Positions 1 through 9,145 of a DNA stretch of 64,000 bases are shown in pieces. Source of the DNA: Lysinibacillus sp. B2A1 (GTDB taxonomy: Bacteria; Bacillota; Bacilli; Bacillales_A; Planococcaceae); NCBI GenBank assembly GCA_002973635.1, contig CP027224.1, positions 3,172,501 to 3,236,500 of the forward strand, in the 5' to 3' direction. The first letter of the stretch is position 1. Every line of letters starts with the position of its first letter. The position numbers and the translations under genes were made by a program. The notes under the pieces were generated by a model that worked only from the letters and a program-made list of their open reading frames with translations, did not search any database and had not been told where the DNA came from.

Positions 1-29
1 CAAGGTTTTATTTTAGGCGAGTCATTAAT

Positions 30-896
30 TTAGTTTATTCTTTCATTTTCAGGCTCTAAATGAATAAGAATATTGGCATTCTGAAAGATATTTTTAATCC
101 TTTCTTCTATACGATCGCATAGATTATGAACTTTTTCTATGCTATTTTGCGATTCTACTACTAAATGAAAATCGATATATTCTTCAGCACCTGATCGTCT
201 TGTTCTGAAATCATGATACTCAATATATTCATCTTTAAATGTTTCAATAATTTGTATAATTTCTCTTTCCTCTTCATTTGACAATCTAGCATCCAATAAC
301 GGAGGGAATGCTTCTTTCATCATTTTAATAGCCTCTATCATAATAAAACATGCTAAAACTATACCAATAATAGGATCTAAAATATACCACCCAGTTAAAT
401 GGACAATTAATAAGCTCAAGGCAACTCCTAATGAAGTATAGACATCTGTCAGTAAATGAAGTGCATTTGATTTCATTGCGACAGAATTAGTGTTTTTAGC
501 AGTTCTATACACAATTCTTGATACAAAAATATTAATTATGGCGCCTAATACCATGACGAGTATACCTAATATTGGAAGTTTTATTGGGGTAGGTGCAATA
601 ATTTTATGAATGCATTCATAAATAATCCAAATTCCTGCAACAAAAATTAAAAGAGTTTCAATCGTTCCAGAAATATTTTCAACCTTACCATGACCGTATG
701 GGTGCTCTTTATCTGCTGGTTTATTGGAGATTCTGACAGAGAAAAAGGCAATTAAAGAAGCAAGCAAATCTAGAAATGAATGGATTGCCTCTGATAAAAT
801 TGCCACTGATCCTGTGAACAAACCAACAATAATTTTTAAAATAACAATAGCAGAATTACTAATAACTGATAAAAAGGCGATTTTTGAAGAATTCAC
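30..896 (-). CDS. Cation diffusion facilitator (CDF) family transporter
   Basis: A 288-aa membrane protein with the CDF layout: about six hydrophobic helices followed by a cytoplasmic domain of about 90 residues. The first metal-site signature, His39 and Asp43 (HSFLD), is in helix 2 and a second HxxxD (HLLTD) in helix 5; a His-containing loop (HPYGHG) lies between helices. The family exports divalent metals such as Zn, Mn, Fe or Co in exchange for protons; the metal cannot be read here. The start is a GTG at 896, because AGGAGG lies 9 nt upstream; a longer frame to 947 has no such site and puts the Shine-Dalgarno inside the gene. Confidence 0.9.
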   Translation of the reverse strand: MNSSKIAFLSVISNSAIVILKIIVGLFTGSVAILSEAIHSFLDLLASLIAFFSVRISNKPADKEHPYGHGKVENISGTIETLLIFVAGIWIIYECIHKIIAPTPIKLPILGILVMVLGAIINIFVSRIVYRTAKNTNSVAMKSNALHLLTDVYTSLGVALSLLIVHLTGWYILDPIIGIVLACFIMIEAIKMMKEAFPPLLDARLSNEEEREIIQIIETFKDEYIEYHDFRTRRSGAEEYIDFHLVVESQNSIEKVHNLCDRIEERIKNIFQNANILIHLEPENERIN

Positions 897-1365
897 ATTG
901 AAATACCTCCTAATGAGTATGAATTTATGATAACAGTCATACTCCATGTGGGTCTATAGCAACGTTTTTTCCCAATATCTATTAATTAACGCAAACGAAA
1001 AAATGTTGGATTAGACAAAGTTTTTTTGAATAGCTATTAGCAGCAATGCAGGAGGTATAGAGCTTTAAATATACTGCAATGAATTTAAGCCCTCCGATAA
1101 AATTTCCAAAAAATTAAAATGAGTGTAAATCCCTTTAAATGCATCAGAAGTTTTATGTACCATATTAGAAGATAGATTGTGCAAGATAGTTGATGACCAC
1201 TACTTTATGGGTGATCTTCAAAAAGACTCCTAAAATTAACGTTAATTCTTTATAGCTAAGCCACTAAAAGAAATGGGACCAACTATGTTTGCTTGTGTGT
1301 TGGAAAACAGCATCAACAGCCACAGATAATATTCGTTGCTATATGTTAAAATGGAGGTAATTTAG
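897..1365. other. Intergenic stretch, possibly decayed coding DNA
   Basis: No intact gene is visible. Short open pieces on the plus strand with codon-like composition end in stops every few dozen codons, which fits old gene decay, but no family could be recognised. It precedes two clearer pseudogenes. Confidence 0.4.
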
Positions 1366-1512
1366 ATAAATATTCAAATTATTTTATTTGATGGTTTTGA
1401 TTTATTAGATGTCATTGCACCATATGAAGTATTAACTGCGACAGCCATGTACTCGAGTGAAGAAATCACAGTGCAGCAAGTACTGGAGGGAAATCTATTA
1501 AAAGGTCGATGA
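1366..1512 (+). pseudogene. DJ-1/PfpI family protein, truncated remnant
   Basis: About 48 codons match the N-terminus of DJ-1/PfpI glutamine-amidotransferase-like proteins (IQIILFDGFDLLDVIAPYEV, then TATAMYSSEEITV), then the frame stops at 1512. A good GGAGG precedes it, but the codon in the start position is ATA rather than ATG. Family members run to about 190 residues and need a nucleophilic cysteine near residue 100, which is absent. This is a dead gene fragment. Confidence 0.6.
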
Positions 1513-1646
1513 ATGTTTAGAAGCTAATGCCTCTTACTTTAAAGTTTGTAGTATCTAAGGATGAAATCAACAAAATGTACGGTGAAGCAAAAGCTGGTAT
1601 GCTACCATTGAAATTAATTGGACAACGTTTTTCTATGGATGGAATT

Positions 1647-2018
1647 GATGTATTTTATTATTAGTGTTTGTTCATATTGTTAGTGCTTTATTTTTGGGGA
1701 ATTTGCTCGTTTTAACATTTGTATTAAATATTATTTTGTCTCGAAAGGGTAATGAATTAAAGACAGCACTGAAAACGACTTTGAGTTTACTCGAGCAAGT
1801 CATTATGCATTAATATTTTTATGATTTCAGGAGGTTGGATGAATGTTCTGTAGTCATCCTATCCTTCTGTAATATGGATGATACTAGCCATTTTACTACC
1901 GATCCTTATGGGTAGTTTAATAGGGATGATCCATAAAAACATAAAAAGAATTATTATCGCAGAAAATCATGAGAAGAAATTATTAGAAGCTGCAACAAAG
2001 CATAAAGGATACAGCTAG
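1647..2018 (+). pseudogene. DUF2269-like membrane protein remnant
   Basis: Two frames together give a hydrophobic protein: LLVFVHIVSALFLGNLLVL from 1658, ending at a stop at 1811, then a shifted frame with GGWMNVL, a stop, and WMILAILLPILMGSLIGMI followed by a charged tail ending at 2018. The pattern resembles DUF2269 predicted membrane proteins. At least one frameshift and two stops make it non-functional. The family call is tentative. Confidence 0.4.
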
Positions 2019-2077
2019 TTTACATGATTATCTATTATTTTGGCTATTTTATTTTCCTAATGGAGGAACAGGGTTGA

Positions 2078-2692
2078 ATGAAAAGAAACATTGGAATATT
2101 ATTATTAATTGTCTCGATTATGTGGGTACTTCATACATTTTCAAAAAATTTTATGGTTGATCCTACTTTTGAAAAATTTATTTCTAATAAGGATTTACAC
2201 CTTTCTGATGAATCCCTGTGGAGATTCATGATACGGCTTCATATTTTGTTGGCTATTGTTTCGTTGCTTACTGGTCCATTAGGGATTATGAAAAAAATCC
2301 GAATTAAATCTATTAAATTCCATCGCTGGAATGGTCGATTCTATGTATTATCCATTATCTTAAATTTTATTCCCGGTCTCTATGTTTCATTTTTTGCCAC
2401 TGGGGGATGGCTAAGTACAATCGGATTTCTTATTTTAAATAGTTTATGGCTTGCAACGACATGCCTTGGCTATTGGTATATCAAGAAACAAAAAGTAATT
2501 TTACATAGTCACTGGATGATTCGAAGTTTTTTCCTTTCCTTTTCGAACATGTTGATTTATATCATTGTCGCCATTACATATAACTTAATCAATATGCCCT
2601 ATGAAATTTCCTATATCATAGCAGTCTGGTTATGCTGGATGATTAATCTTTTTGTAGCAGAGATAATTATTAGGAAGAAAATATGCTTATAA
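2078..2692 (+). CDS. DUF2306-type integral membrane protein
   Basis: A 204-aa protein with about six to seven hydrophobic segments. The block around residues 65-115 (LLTGPLG, HRWNGRFYVLS, FATGGW, TIGF) and a later His in the HSHWMIRSFFLSF segment are typical of DUF2306/YozB-like membrane proteins, whose conserved histidines suggest heme or metal binding; the function is unknown. GGAGG lies 10 nt upstream of the ATG. It stands alone after decayed genes. Confidence 0.75.
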   Translation: MKRNIGILLLIVSIMWVLHTFSKNFMVDPTFEKFISNKDLHLSDESLWRFMIRLHILLAIVSLLTGPLGIMKKIRIKSIKFHRWNGRFYVLSIILNFIPGLYVSFFATGGWLSTIGFLILNSLWLATTCLGYWYIKKQKVILHSHWMIRSFFLSFSNMLIYIIVAITYNLINMPYEISYIIAVWLCWMINLFVAEIIIRKKICL

Positions 2693-2841
2693 GCAGCAAA
2701 ATGAATAGTAGTAGATTTGCAAAGCTATTTCTGTGTACAGTGAAATCTGTTTATAGAAATGGCTTTTTTAACATTGTTTGAAAAAATTCAGTTTCCTTTC
2801 ATTTTTGATTCCTACAATGACAACAAAGGGAGGTATTGATA

Positions 2842-3483
2842 ATGAAGAAATTAACTTTAGTAATCGTTCTAATAGCGGCAAGCTTTACAACAAGTGGTGC
2901 AGTCGTACATGCAGATGATCACAGGCATGAAGATAAAAAATACGAGAAGTATAAAGACTATGACGATGATGAGGACGATTACGAGTACAGTGAGGAATAT
3001 TACGATGATGATGAAAATGAAGGTGACACTTATTATTTTCAAGATGTAGTAAGTGAAAAAGGGACTTGGAATATTTGGACTCGAACTGTTTCAGCAGATA
3101 AAGAAATATTACCTTTCACGAATTCTCAGAATGTTACGTTCAAGTTAGATGGAACAAATAAGGTATTAAACGTTTTTGTTATACCTAAAGATGGAGAGTT
3201 TTTTGTACCTGGAAAAACAATAGCACAGGCTTTAGGAGCAAAAGCAGCCTTTTATCAAGCAAGTAAAATATTAGATATTCAGGACCAAGCTAATGAATTA
3301 ATTTTTCGCGCTGGAACAAACGTTGCCTATGATAACAACGTTAAAACACCCATTCCTGCACAAGCATTTTATGTGAATGAAGAACTGTATGTACCAATTA
3401 GTACAATCACGAATGGTTTAGGCTATATAGCTGAATGGCAAGCAAGCACTCAAACTTTTGTATGTCATCCAATTACGAAATAG
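2842..3483 (+). CDS. Secreted copper-amine-oxidase N-terminal-like stalk protein with acidic linker
   Basis: A 213-aa exported protein. A signal peptide covers roughly residues 1-26, followed by an extremely acidic, tyrosine-rich stretch (about residues 27-65). The remaining 130 residues resemble the Cu-amine-oxidase N-terminal 'stalk' domain common in Bacillota surface proteins (FFVPGKTIAQALGAKAAFY, then LYVPISTI). These domains are mostly non-catalytic. The start at 2842 has GGGAGG 8 nt upstream. The next gene starts 13 nt after its stop, so it probably shares a transcript with the 80-aa peptide, ApbE and the heme protein. The acidic tract could bind metal cations; that is inference. Confidence 0.75.
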   Translation: MKKLTLVIVLIAASFTTSGAVVHADDHRHEDKKYEKYKDYDDDEDDYEYSEEYYDDDENEGDTYYFQDVVSEKGTWNIWTRTVSADKEILPFTNSQNVTFKLDGTNKVLNVFVIPKDGEFFVPGKTIAQALGAKAAFYQASKILDIQDQANELIFRAGTNVAYDNNVKTPIPAQAFYVNEELYVPISTITNGLGYIAEWQASTQTFVCHPITK

Positions 3484-3496
3484 GGAGGGTAGGATT

Positions 3497-3739
3497 ATGA
3501 AAGATCCGAAAAAGGCAAAATGGGTTTTAGGTGCATCGGGGGTACTTTTATCTGCAGCATTACTAACTCAAATAAACAGCCCCACACAGGCTGAAACATC
3601 ACGCTCGAACAATATACAAAATTTAGATCAGGAAAGTATGACAGAAAGAGAAAAAGAACTCGTGCAGCTTGACTGGACAAATTTTGAAGTTACAAGTCAA
3701 GCAGCTGTTAAAAGCGAGCGAAAAACGAAAAGAACTTAA
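3497..3739 (+). CDS. Small single-helix anchored protein of unknown function
   Basis: An 80-aa protein: basic N-terminus, one hydrophobic segment (about residues 9-25, WVLGASGVLLSAALLTQI), then a hydrophilic tail ending in a very basic stretch (KSERKTKRT). A GGAGG-like site precedes the ATG. It lies between the stalk protein and the ApbE gene, whose start follows 13 nt after its stop. I do not recognise a family. From position it may be an accessory or substrate of the neighbouring redox proteins, but it lacks an evident ApbE flavinylation motif (D-x-x-(S/T)-G-A-(S/T)). Confidence 0.6.
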   Translation: MKDPKKAKWVLGASGVLLSAALLTQINSPTQAETSRSNNIQNLDQESMTEREKELVQLDWTNFEVTSQAAVKSERKTKRT

Positions 3740-3752
3740 TGGAGTTGGTCGT

Positions 3753-4652
3753 GTGGATACACTAGCTTTGCAAATAATGAATACAGAATTTTATATTGCT
3801 ATGCCAAAAGGTGTACACTTCACGTGGAAGGAAAAAGCAGAGAGTTGGCTGCAATACGTAGCAAAAGAATGGTCAAGGTTTCAACCAAACAATGAATTAT
3901 CAAAACTAAATGGATTGAAAATCGGAGATACGCTCCGCATAAATTCATTTTTATATGATTGTCTCGTACAAGCAGATCAATATTATCAGCTTTCTAATGG
4001 TCTATTTTCTCCATATCTTAAACTGCAAATAGAACAGCATGGCTACAATCAGTCCTTCCCGTTTAAAACTGCCAAAAGCGACACCTATCAAAACAAATCT
4101 TTGATTGCGGGGAAAGCATTTCGATTTCTAGGTGATCAGCAAGTTATGAAGGTAGCAGATCAAGAAATTGATTTGGGTGGATTTGCTAAAGGATATGCTA
4201 TAGAAAAATTGGCTAATTGGCTGGAGGAAGAGATAGCTGCTGATTTTGGTCTAATTGATGGAGGTGGGGATATGAAAATGTGGTCTTCTGGAGAAAAGAC
4301 TTGGACAATCGGTGTTGCAGATGCCTGGGATATCAATCAGGAAGTTAGTTCTATAAAAATGAAAACAGGCGCTATTGCTACATCAAATCGTGTTTATCGA
4401 AGCTGGATGCAAGGAACAACAAAGAAACATCATTTATTAAATGGACAGACTGGTGAAGTTGTAAAAACAAATGTCTTGCAAGCTTCTGTTGTAACAACCT
4501 CGTTATGTGATGCGGAGGTTGGTGCAAAACTTTGCTTTCTAATGGAAGAAGTTGAGTTGCAGCAATGGTTTGAGAAAAATTGTCTGAAAAGTGCATGCTT
4601 TATTGTGAAAGAGGGGCAAACAGCTACTTGGAGGATGACAGGAGTGAACTAA
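3753..4652 (+). CDS. apbE: FAD:protein FMN transferase (ApbE family)
   Basis: A 299-aa protein of the ApbE family, which uses FAD to attach FMN covalently to Ser/Thr of extracytoplasmic redox proteins. Family blocks are present in order: the early SKLNG segment, DLGGFAKGYAIEKLANWL, LIDGGGDMKMW with the Gly-rich Mg/FAD region, and the C-terminal TTSLCDAEVGAKLCFL. No lipobox is visible. I start it at the GTG at 3753, because GGAG lies 8 nt upstream and this falls just after the preceding stop; the open frame runs further upstream inside the previous gene. It is followed directly by a ferric-reductase-like membrane gene. Confidence 0.85.
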   Translation: MDTLALQIMNTEFYIAMPKGVHFTWKEKAESWLQYVAKEWSRFQPNNELSKLNGLKIGDTLRINSFLYDCLVQADQYYQLSNGLFSPYLKLQIEQHGYNQSFPFKTAKSDTYQNKSLIAGKAFRFLGDQQVMKVADQEIDLGGFAKGYAIEKLANWLEEEIAADFGLIDGGGDMKMWSSGEKTWTIGVADAWDINQEVSSIKMKTGAIATSNRVYRSWMQGTTKKHHLLNGQTGEVVKTNVLQASVVTTSLCDAEVGAKLCFLMEEVELQQWFEKNCLKSACFIVKEGQTATWRMTGVN

Positions 4653-5207
4653 ATGCTTACAAGTACATGGGAATGGATTCGATTATTAGGGTTTTTAGCA
4701 TATTTTTACTTTACTATTTCTATTATTTTTGGCTTGTTGAGAAAATCATCGTTTGTAACATCACATAAAAATTTAATTTATCATATACATCAAAATGCAG
4801 GGTGGTTGGGGCTCATCACGGTGATAGGGCATATGCTTGTGCTGATAATAGATCATTATGAGCCATATCGTATAGGAGAGATTTTACTTCCTTTTACAGC
4901 CAACTATCAGTCTTTATCATCGGCTCTTGGGACAATAGCATTTTATTTATTTTTAATCGTCATTCTAACATCTGATTTATGGATTCGAACGATGAATCGC
5001 TCTATATGGAAAAAAATTCACTTTCTTGTGTTACCGGCATGGGCATTATCACTTGCTCATGGGATGCTTATTGGAACTGATTCAGAAAATCCTGTAATTC
5101 TTTTGTTTTATTTAATCTCTGCTGGGCTTACACTTTCGTTTTTGGGAGCAAGAACAATAGGTCAAATAACGAAAAAGGTAGACGTATCAACGTCACATCG
5201 TAAATGA
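4653..5207 (+). CDS. Ferric-reductase-like transmembrane heme protein
   Basis: A 184-aa membrane protein with five to six hydrophobic segments and two His pairs spaced by 13 residues (H..NAGWLGLITVIGH near residue 45, and H..LVLPAWALSLAH near 130). This is the bis-heme pattern of the ferric reductase-like transmembrane domain. The start codon abuts the apbE stop (TAAATG), with AGGAG upstream, so the two are translated together. Pairing with ApbE suggests trans-membrane electron transfer to a flavinylated or surface acceptor. No cytoplasmic NAD(P)H domain is present, so the electron donor must be separate. Confidence 0.75.
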   Translation: MLTSTWEWIRLLGFLAYFYFTISIIFGLLRKSSFVTSHKNLIYHIHQNAGWLGLITVIGHMLVLIIDHYEPYRIGEILLPFTANYQSLSSALGTIAFYLFLIVILTSDLWIRTMNRSIWKKIHFLVLPAWALSLAHGMLIGTDSENPVILLFYLISAGLTLSFLGARTIGQITKKVDVSTSHRK

Positions 5208-5211
5208 AAAG

Positions 5212-5247
5212 CATCACCCTATCTCCTAACAAAGAGATAGGGTGATG
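5212..5247. terminator. Bidirectional terminator
   Basis: A perfect 14-bp inverted repeat (CATCACCCTATCTC with its complement) around an 8-nt loop lies between the convergent heme-protein gene and the histidine kinase gene. Confidence 0.85.
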
Positions 5248-5255
5248 TTAATATG

Positions 5256-6491
5256 TCACAAAGGGAATTCAATATGGAATGTAGTACCTTTATTAATTTG
5301 ACTTGTTGCGTAAATTTTTCCATCATGCTGTTCAACAATAGCTTTTGCTATCGCAAGACCCAAACCAGAGCCATTTCGCTGACGAGCAGTATCACTTCGG
5401 TAAAATCGTTCAAATACTAAAGGCAATTCCTGTTCCGTCATACCCATGCCACTATCCGCAACTGTAATTTTTAGTTTGTCTTTACTCTTTGACAGTGTAA
5501 GTGAGATTTCTCCACTATTTGTATATCTAATGGCATTGTCTAATAGTATATAAAGCAGCTCTTGAATTTTCGAAGCATCACCATGAAGCTGGATGTTTTC
5601 TTGAATGTCAGTAGAAAATCGTATTTTCGGAGGCATAATCCTTTGAAATTTCAAGCTAACTTTTTCAAGTAAGCTAGATAATGGTATTAATTCTTTAGTA
5701 GGAGAAACCTGCTGTTGATCGTGTCTTGCTAAAAATAATAGTTTATCAATTAGCTCTTTCATTATTTCAGCCTCATCTTTTAAGTCCTCAATTAATTCCT
5801 TCCCTAAAGGGCTTAACTGTTTAGCTTCTTCTACCTCTAAAATTTCAAGTGAACTATAAAAAATACTTAGGGGTGTACGTAATTCATGGGATGCATCGGA
5901 TACAAACTTTTTTTGCTTATTGAAGGACCATTGAATCGGTATCATTGCTTTACCTGCTAAATAATAGCTCAGTAGCCCAATTAAGAACGTAGAAATACAA
6001 GTTAATAGAATTAGTAAATATCTTACATTTTGGAAAAAATGTTGCTGTGATGTTACAGATTTACCTACGATAATATAGCCGACTACCTCATCATTGCTGA
6101 AAATGGGCTTTTTTTCAAGCAAAAAATGCTCTTTCTGCCATTCATAATGTTTCACAAGGTTAACACTTGGGTCGCTCTTGTTGAAGACCTTTTCAATCTG
6201 TTCTTTCATCCCCTTATAGGATTCATCGCCATGGACAAACAGACGATCCTTTGTGTAAATATAGTAAAAAAAATTACGATTTGGATCATAGCTTAACATT
6301 TTTTTGTTTGCATGAACATGCTCAAAAAAATCATGTTCTTGCCTTACGTAAAAGTCCTCTAATTCTTTTATTTGTTGATTTTCCATAAGTTTAATAAGTG
6401 AAAAATAAAGAACAATTACAAAGAGTGAAAATAACAGAAAATAAAGTGTTGCATTGATATAAGCTAATTTTTTTCTGGTTGTCTGAAACAT
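5256..6491 (-). CDS. Sensor histidine kinase
   Basis: A 411-aa two-helix sensor kinase. TM1 (about residues 8-30) and TM2 (about 157-178) bracket an extracytoplasmic region of about 125 residues with no recognised ligand domain. Then come HisKA with the phospho-acceptor His in DASHELRTPLS (near residue 200) and a HATPase_c domain with N-box (NAIRYT), G1 (DSGMGM) and G2 (GSGLGLAIAKAI). Its ATG overlaps the response-regulator stop by one base (TAATG), so the pair is co-translated. It faces the ApbE/heme cluster across a terminator; control of that cluster is possible but not shown. Confidence 0.9.
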   Translation of the reverse strand: MFQTTRKKLAYINATLYFLLFSLFVIVLYFSLIKLMENQQIKELEDFYVRQEHDFFEHVHANKKMLSYDPNRNFFYYIYTKDRLFVHGDESYKGMKEQIEKVFNKSDPSVNLVKHYEWQKEHFLLEKKPIFSNDEVVGYIIVGKSVTSQQHFFQNVRYLLILLTCISTFLIGLLSYYLAGKAMIPIQWSFNKQKKFVSDASHELRTPLSIFYSSLEILEVEEAKQLSPLGKELIEDLKDEAEIMKELIDKLLFLARHDQQQVSPTKELIPLSSLLEKVSLKFQRIMPPKIRFSTDIQENIQLHGDASKIQELLYILLDNAIRYTNSGEISLTLSKSKDKLKITVADSGMGMTEQELPLVFERFYRSDTARQRNGSGLGLAIAKAIVEQHDGKIYATSQINKGTTFHIEFPL

Positions 6492-7162
6492 TAGTTTTCC
6501 CTCAGTTTATAGCCAATACCTCTTATATTTTGAATACGTGATTTGGATTGACCATCATCAATTTTTTTTCGTACAAGCTTGACTAGTGCGTCTAAGGAAT
6601 TATTCGAAACATCATAATCATAGCCCCATATATAAACGCAAATTTGTTCTCGTGTGAGTATACGACCTTTATTCATAAATAAATATTCTAAAAGTAAGAA
6701 TTCATTTTTAGTTAGGTCTATCACTTTATTATTGTACAAAAACATACGAGAATCTACATGTAGTTGTATATGATCAATTTGGATGACCTGTTCAATGACT
6801 TTATCTTTTCTTCGGAGCAATGCTCGAATTCTTGCTAGTAGTTCCTCCATTTTAAATGGTTTTATGATGTAATCATCTGCACCGCTATCAAGCCCTTTTA
6901 TGATGTCATCTGTGTCATCCTTTGCAGTTAGCATTAAAATACTGCCATTAAACCCGGTGTTTCGCAGCTTTTGACAAACTTCAATTCCACTTAATTTTGG
7001 CATCATCCAGTCTAAAATAACAAGATCATATATCTCAGTATGAGTATGGTCTAGCGCATCTTGCCCATTCTCTGCCTCTATAACATGATGAAATTCCTTT
7101 TTTAATATATAAACGATATTTCTTCTAAGCCTTGCATCATCTTCTGCTAATAATATTTTCAA
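6491..7162 (-). CDS. OmpR-family response regulator
   Basis: A 223-aa regulator with an N-terminal receiver domain (acidic pocket E7-D8-D9, phospho-acceptor Asp51 in LVILDWMMPK, conserved Thr in MLTAKDD, Lys in IIKPF) and a C-terminal winged-helix DNA-binding domain (about residues 127-223, ending RGIGYKL). It is the partner of the downstream kinase. Its promoter lies in the 155-bp divergent region shared with the EamA transporter. Confidence 0.92.
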   Translation of the reverse strand: MKILLAEDDARLRRNIVYILKKEFHHVIEAENGQDALDHTHTEIYDLVILDWMMPKLSGIEVCQKLRNTGFNGSILMLTAKDDTDDIIKGLDSGADDYIIKPFKMEELLARIRALLRRKDKVIEQVIQIDHIQLHVDSRMFLYNNKVIDLTKNEFLLLEYLFMNKGRILTREQICVYIWGYDYDVSNNSLDALVKLVRKKIDDGQSKSRIQNIRGIGYKLREN

Positions 7163-7317
7163 GGTTGTTTCCTCCCGTTCATACTATTCAGCTAACTATA
7201 CGAATGTAAAATGACATGAAACTGAAAATTTCGCTAATTTGTATTCCATACTTCGATGAAAGTTGAAGCTTTTCCTATCTATAATGTTACTTAAATATAG
7301 CAAAAGGAGGGGCAACT

Positions 7318-8223
7318 ATGAATATTTATAAATTTATTGCATTATTAGTCCTAACTACATTTTTGATGGGATCTTCCTTTGCCATTGTTAAGTTAGGTCT
7401 GCCTTATTCATCGCCATTATTATTAGCTGCACTACGATTTATACTAGCAGGAATTATAATGGCTGTTATAGTAATAGTTTTCAGAAGACCCCATCCAACC
7501 TCAAATAGTAGTTGGATGAAGATTTTAATAATTGGAGCATGTCAAACAGCTGGTGTTATGGGGTGTATTTTTTTTAGTTTGCGAACGATTACAGCAAGTG
7601 AATCTTCCATCCTAACATTTACAAACCCCTTACTCGTTGTAATATTTGCCACTCTCTTTACAAAGGCACGCTACCGCACATATCAATGGTGCGGTGTTAT
7701 CCTAGGATTGGTAGGCGTGATGATTACAATGGGGGCACAGGTTACCATACAAATCGGGCTTGTTTTTGGTATTCTTTCTGCGGTTTTTTGGGCAATGGCA
7801 ACATTACTAGCTAAAAAATGGGGAGTTCTATTTGATACTTGGGTTTTATCAGCTTATCAAATGCTTTTTGGTGGTTTCATTCTATTACTAGCTAGTTTCT
7901 TGCTTGAGCAGCCATTTTTTATTGTGAATAGGACTTCTATTTTTATTTTGTTATGGTTAAGTATTTTATCTTCAATCGTTCAATTTGCTGGCTGGTACTA
8001 TCTTCTACAAAATAGTGATCCTGGAAAAACAAGTGCTTTTTTATTTTTAGCTCCTTTTTTTGGGGTATTAACAGGCTGGGTACTGTTAGATGATCCACTC
8101 AAGCCTTCATTACTAGTAGGAGGCGTATTTATTATTGCTGGGATCTATTTAGTAAATCGTAATTTTACAGCAAAAGATAAGAAAAATCTCCGTGAAGAGA
8201 TGGTAGATGCTAAAAGGGTCTAG
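7318..8223 (+). CDS. EamA/DMT-family transporter
   Basis: A 301-aa protein of ten predicted helices made of two EamA repeats (about residues 8-140 and 148-285), typical of drug/metabolite transporters. The substrate cannot be inferred. AAGGAGG lies 8 nt before the ATG. It is divergent from the two-component system and convergent with the next regulator, with one base between the stops. Confidence 0.88.
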   Translation: MNIYKFIALLVLTTFLMGSSFAIVKLGLPYSSPLLLAALRFILAGIIMAVIVIVFRRPHPTSNSSWMKILIIGACQTAGVMGCIFFSLRTITASESSILTFTNPLLVVIFATLFTKARYRTYQWCGVILGLVGVMITMGAQVTIQIGLVFGILSAVFWAMATLLAKKWGVLFDTWVLSAYQMLFGGFILLLASFLLEQPFFIVNRTSIFILLWLSILSSIVQFAGWYYLLQNSDPGKTSAFLFLAPFFGVLTGWVLLDDPLKPSLLVGGVFIIAGIYLVNRNFTAKDKKNLREEMVDAKRV

Positions 8224-8224
8224 T

Positions 8225-8914
8225 CTAGGATATATCCATGTTAAAAACTTCTTTAAGGCCGGTTCGTCCTTTTTCAGTGACTTTAATAGCTCGGATAGAT
8301 GGGACACGCGTAATCCATTCTAGGTTTAATAAATGTGTCAGCAGTCCGTGACCGAGAGCTCCACCAAGATGATATCGTCGTTCACTCCAATCTAAGCAGG
8401 CATGAGAGAAAGAACGACGCTTTCTTTTTAATTCATCTAAATCAAGGCCGAAATCCGTAAAAAATTGTGTACCTTCAGCTGTAATGACAAACTGTTTTTG
8501 GTCTAGCTCTAAATAACCAGTGTTAAGTAATGATTCAGTTAACTGCACACCTAATTTTCCTGCTAAATGATCGTAGCAGGTTCTTGCATCCTGTAGAATT
8601 TTCATTTGACTGGACTGCTTTAATGAACGCACTTCAGGTGGCGGAGACATTATGAGGAAGGATTCCAATAATTGTGCAATGTCTTCACCTGCCAGTTGAA
8701 AATATCGATGGCGACCTTGCTTTTCTACTTTGACAAGCTTGCCATCCACTAATTTAGCGAGATGAAAGCTAGCTGTTTGAGGTTTAATGGCGGCCATATA
8801 TGCTAATTCACTGGCTGTATGGAAGCGTCCATCCATCATACTAGCAAGCATTGTAGCTCTTGAGGTTTCGCCTAGAAGGGAAGCAATTTCTGCAATGTTC
8901 GGATTAATACCCAT
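8225..8914 (-). CDS. ArsR-like winged-helix transcriptional regulator
   Basis: A 229-aa protein whose N-terminal 75 residues form an ArsR-type winged helix (SRATMLASMMDGRFHTASEL, then KPQTASFHLAKLVDGKLV, wing RHRYFQL). The remaining 150 residues form a less familiar C-terminal domain. No metal-binding cysteine pair is seen in the helix, so it is probably not a metal sensor. The stop is next to that of the EamA transporter, which is a plausible but unproven target. Confidence 0.8.
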   Translation of the reverse strand: MGINPNIAEIASLLGETSRATMLASMMDGRFHTASELAYMAAIKPQTASFHLAKLVDGKLVKVEKQGRHRYFQLAGEDIAQLLESFLIMSPPPEVRSLKQSSQMKILQDARTCYDHLAGKLGVQLTESLLNTGYLELDQKQFVITAEGTQFFTDFGLDLDELKRKRRSFSHACLDWSERRYHLGGALGHGLLTHLLNLEWITRVPSIRAIKVTEKGRTGLKEVFNMDIS

Positions 8915-8958
8915 TTGTCACAATCCTTTCTCAATCGATGTTTCATCTTCATTCAATA

Positions 8959-9094
8959 AATATTTTATGTAGCGAAAGCAAAGCGACAGCTACAAATGTT
9001 TTATATAGCGAAAGCAAAGCGACAGCTACAAATGTTTTATGTAGCGAAAGCAAAGCGACAGCTACAATTACGCCAAGGCGAAATTGATTTTTCG
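8959..9094. repeat. Tandem 36-bp repeat (three units) plus dispersed-repeat tail
   Basis: Three head-to-tail 36-bp units (8959, 8995, 9031) share the core GTAGCGAAAGCAAAGCGACA. They are followed by the tail ATTACGCCAAGGCGAAATTG. Related copies occur at 9574, 18377 and 19501, so this is a dispersed family with local tandem amplification. There are no spacers, so it is not CRISPR. Confidence 0.85.
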
Positions 9095-9145
9095 TAACAG
9101 TATTTATCGTTTACAATAATACATATAGAGGAGGGAGTAAATAGC

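Noticed and set aside
724..930. Plus-strand ORF opposite the CDF transporter
   Set aside because: It is a shadow of the transporter coding frame with no ribosome site or recognisable protein features.
8959..9066. Tandem 36-bp repeats as a CRISPR array
   Set aside because: Units are directly adjacent with no variable spacers, and no cas genes are near.
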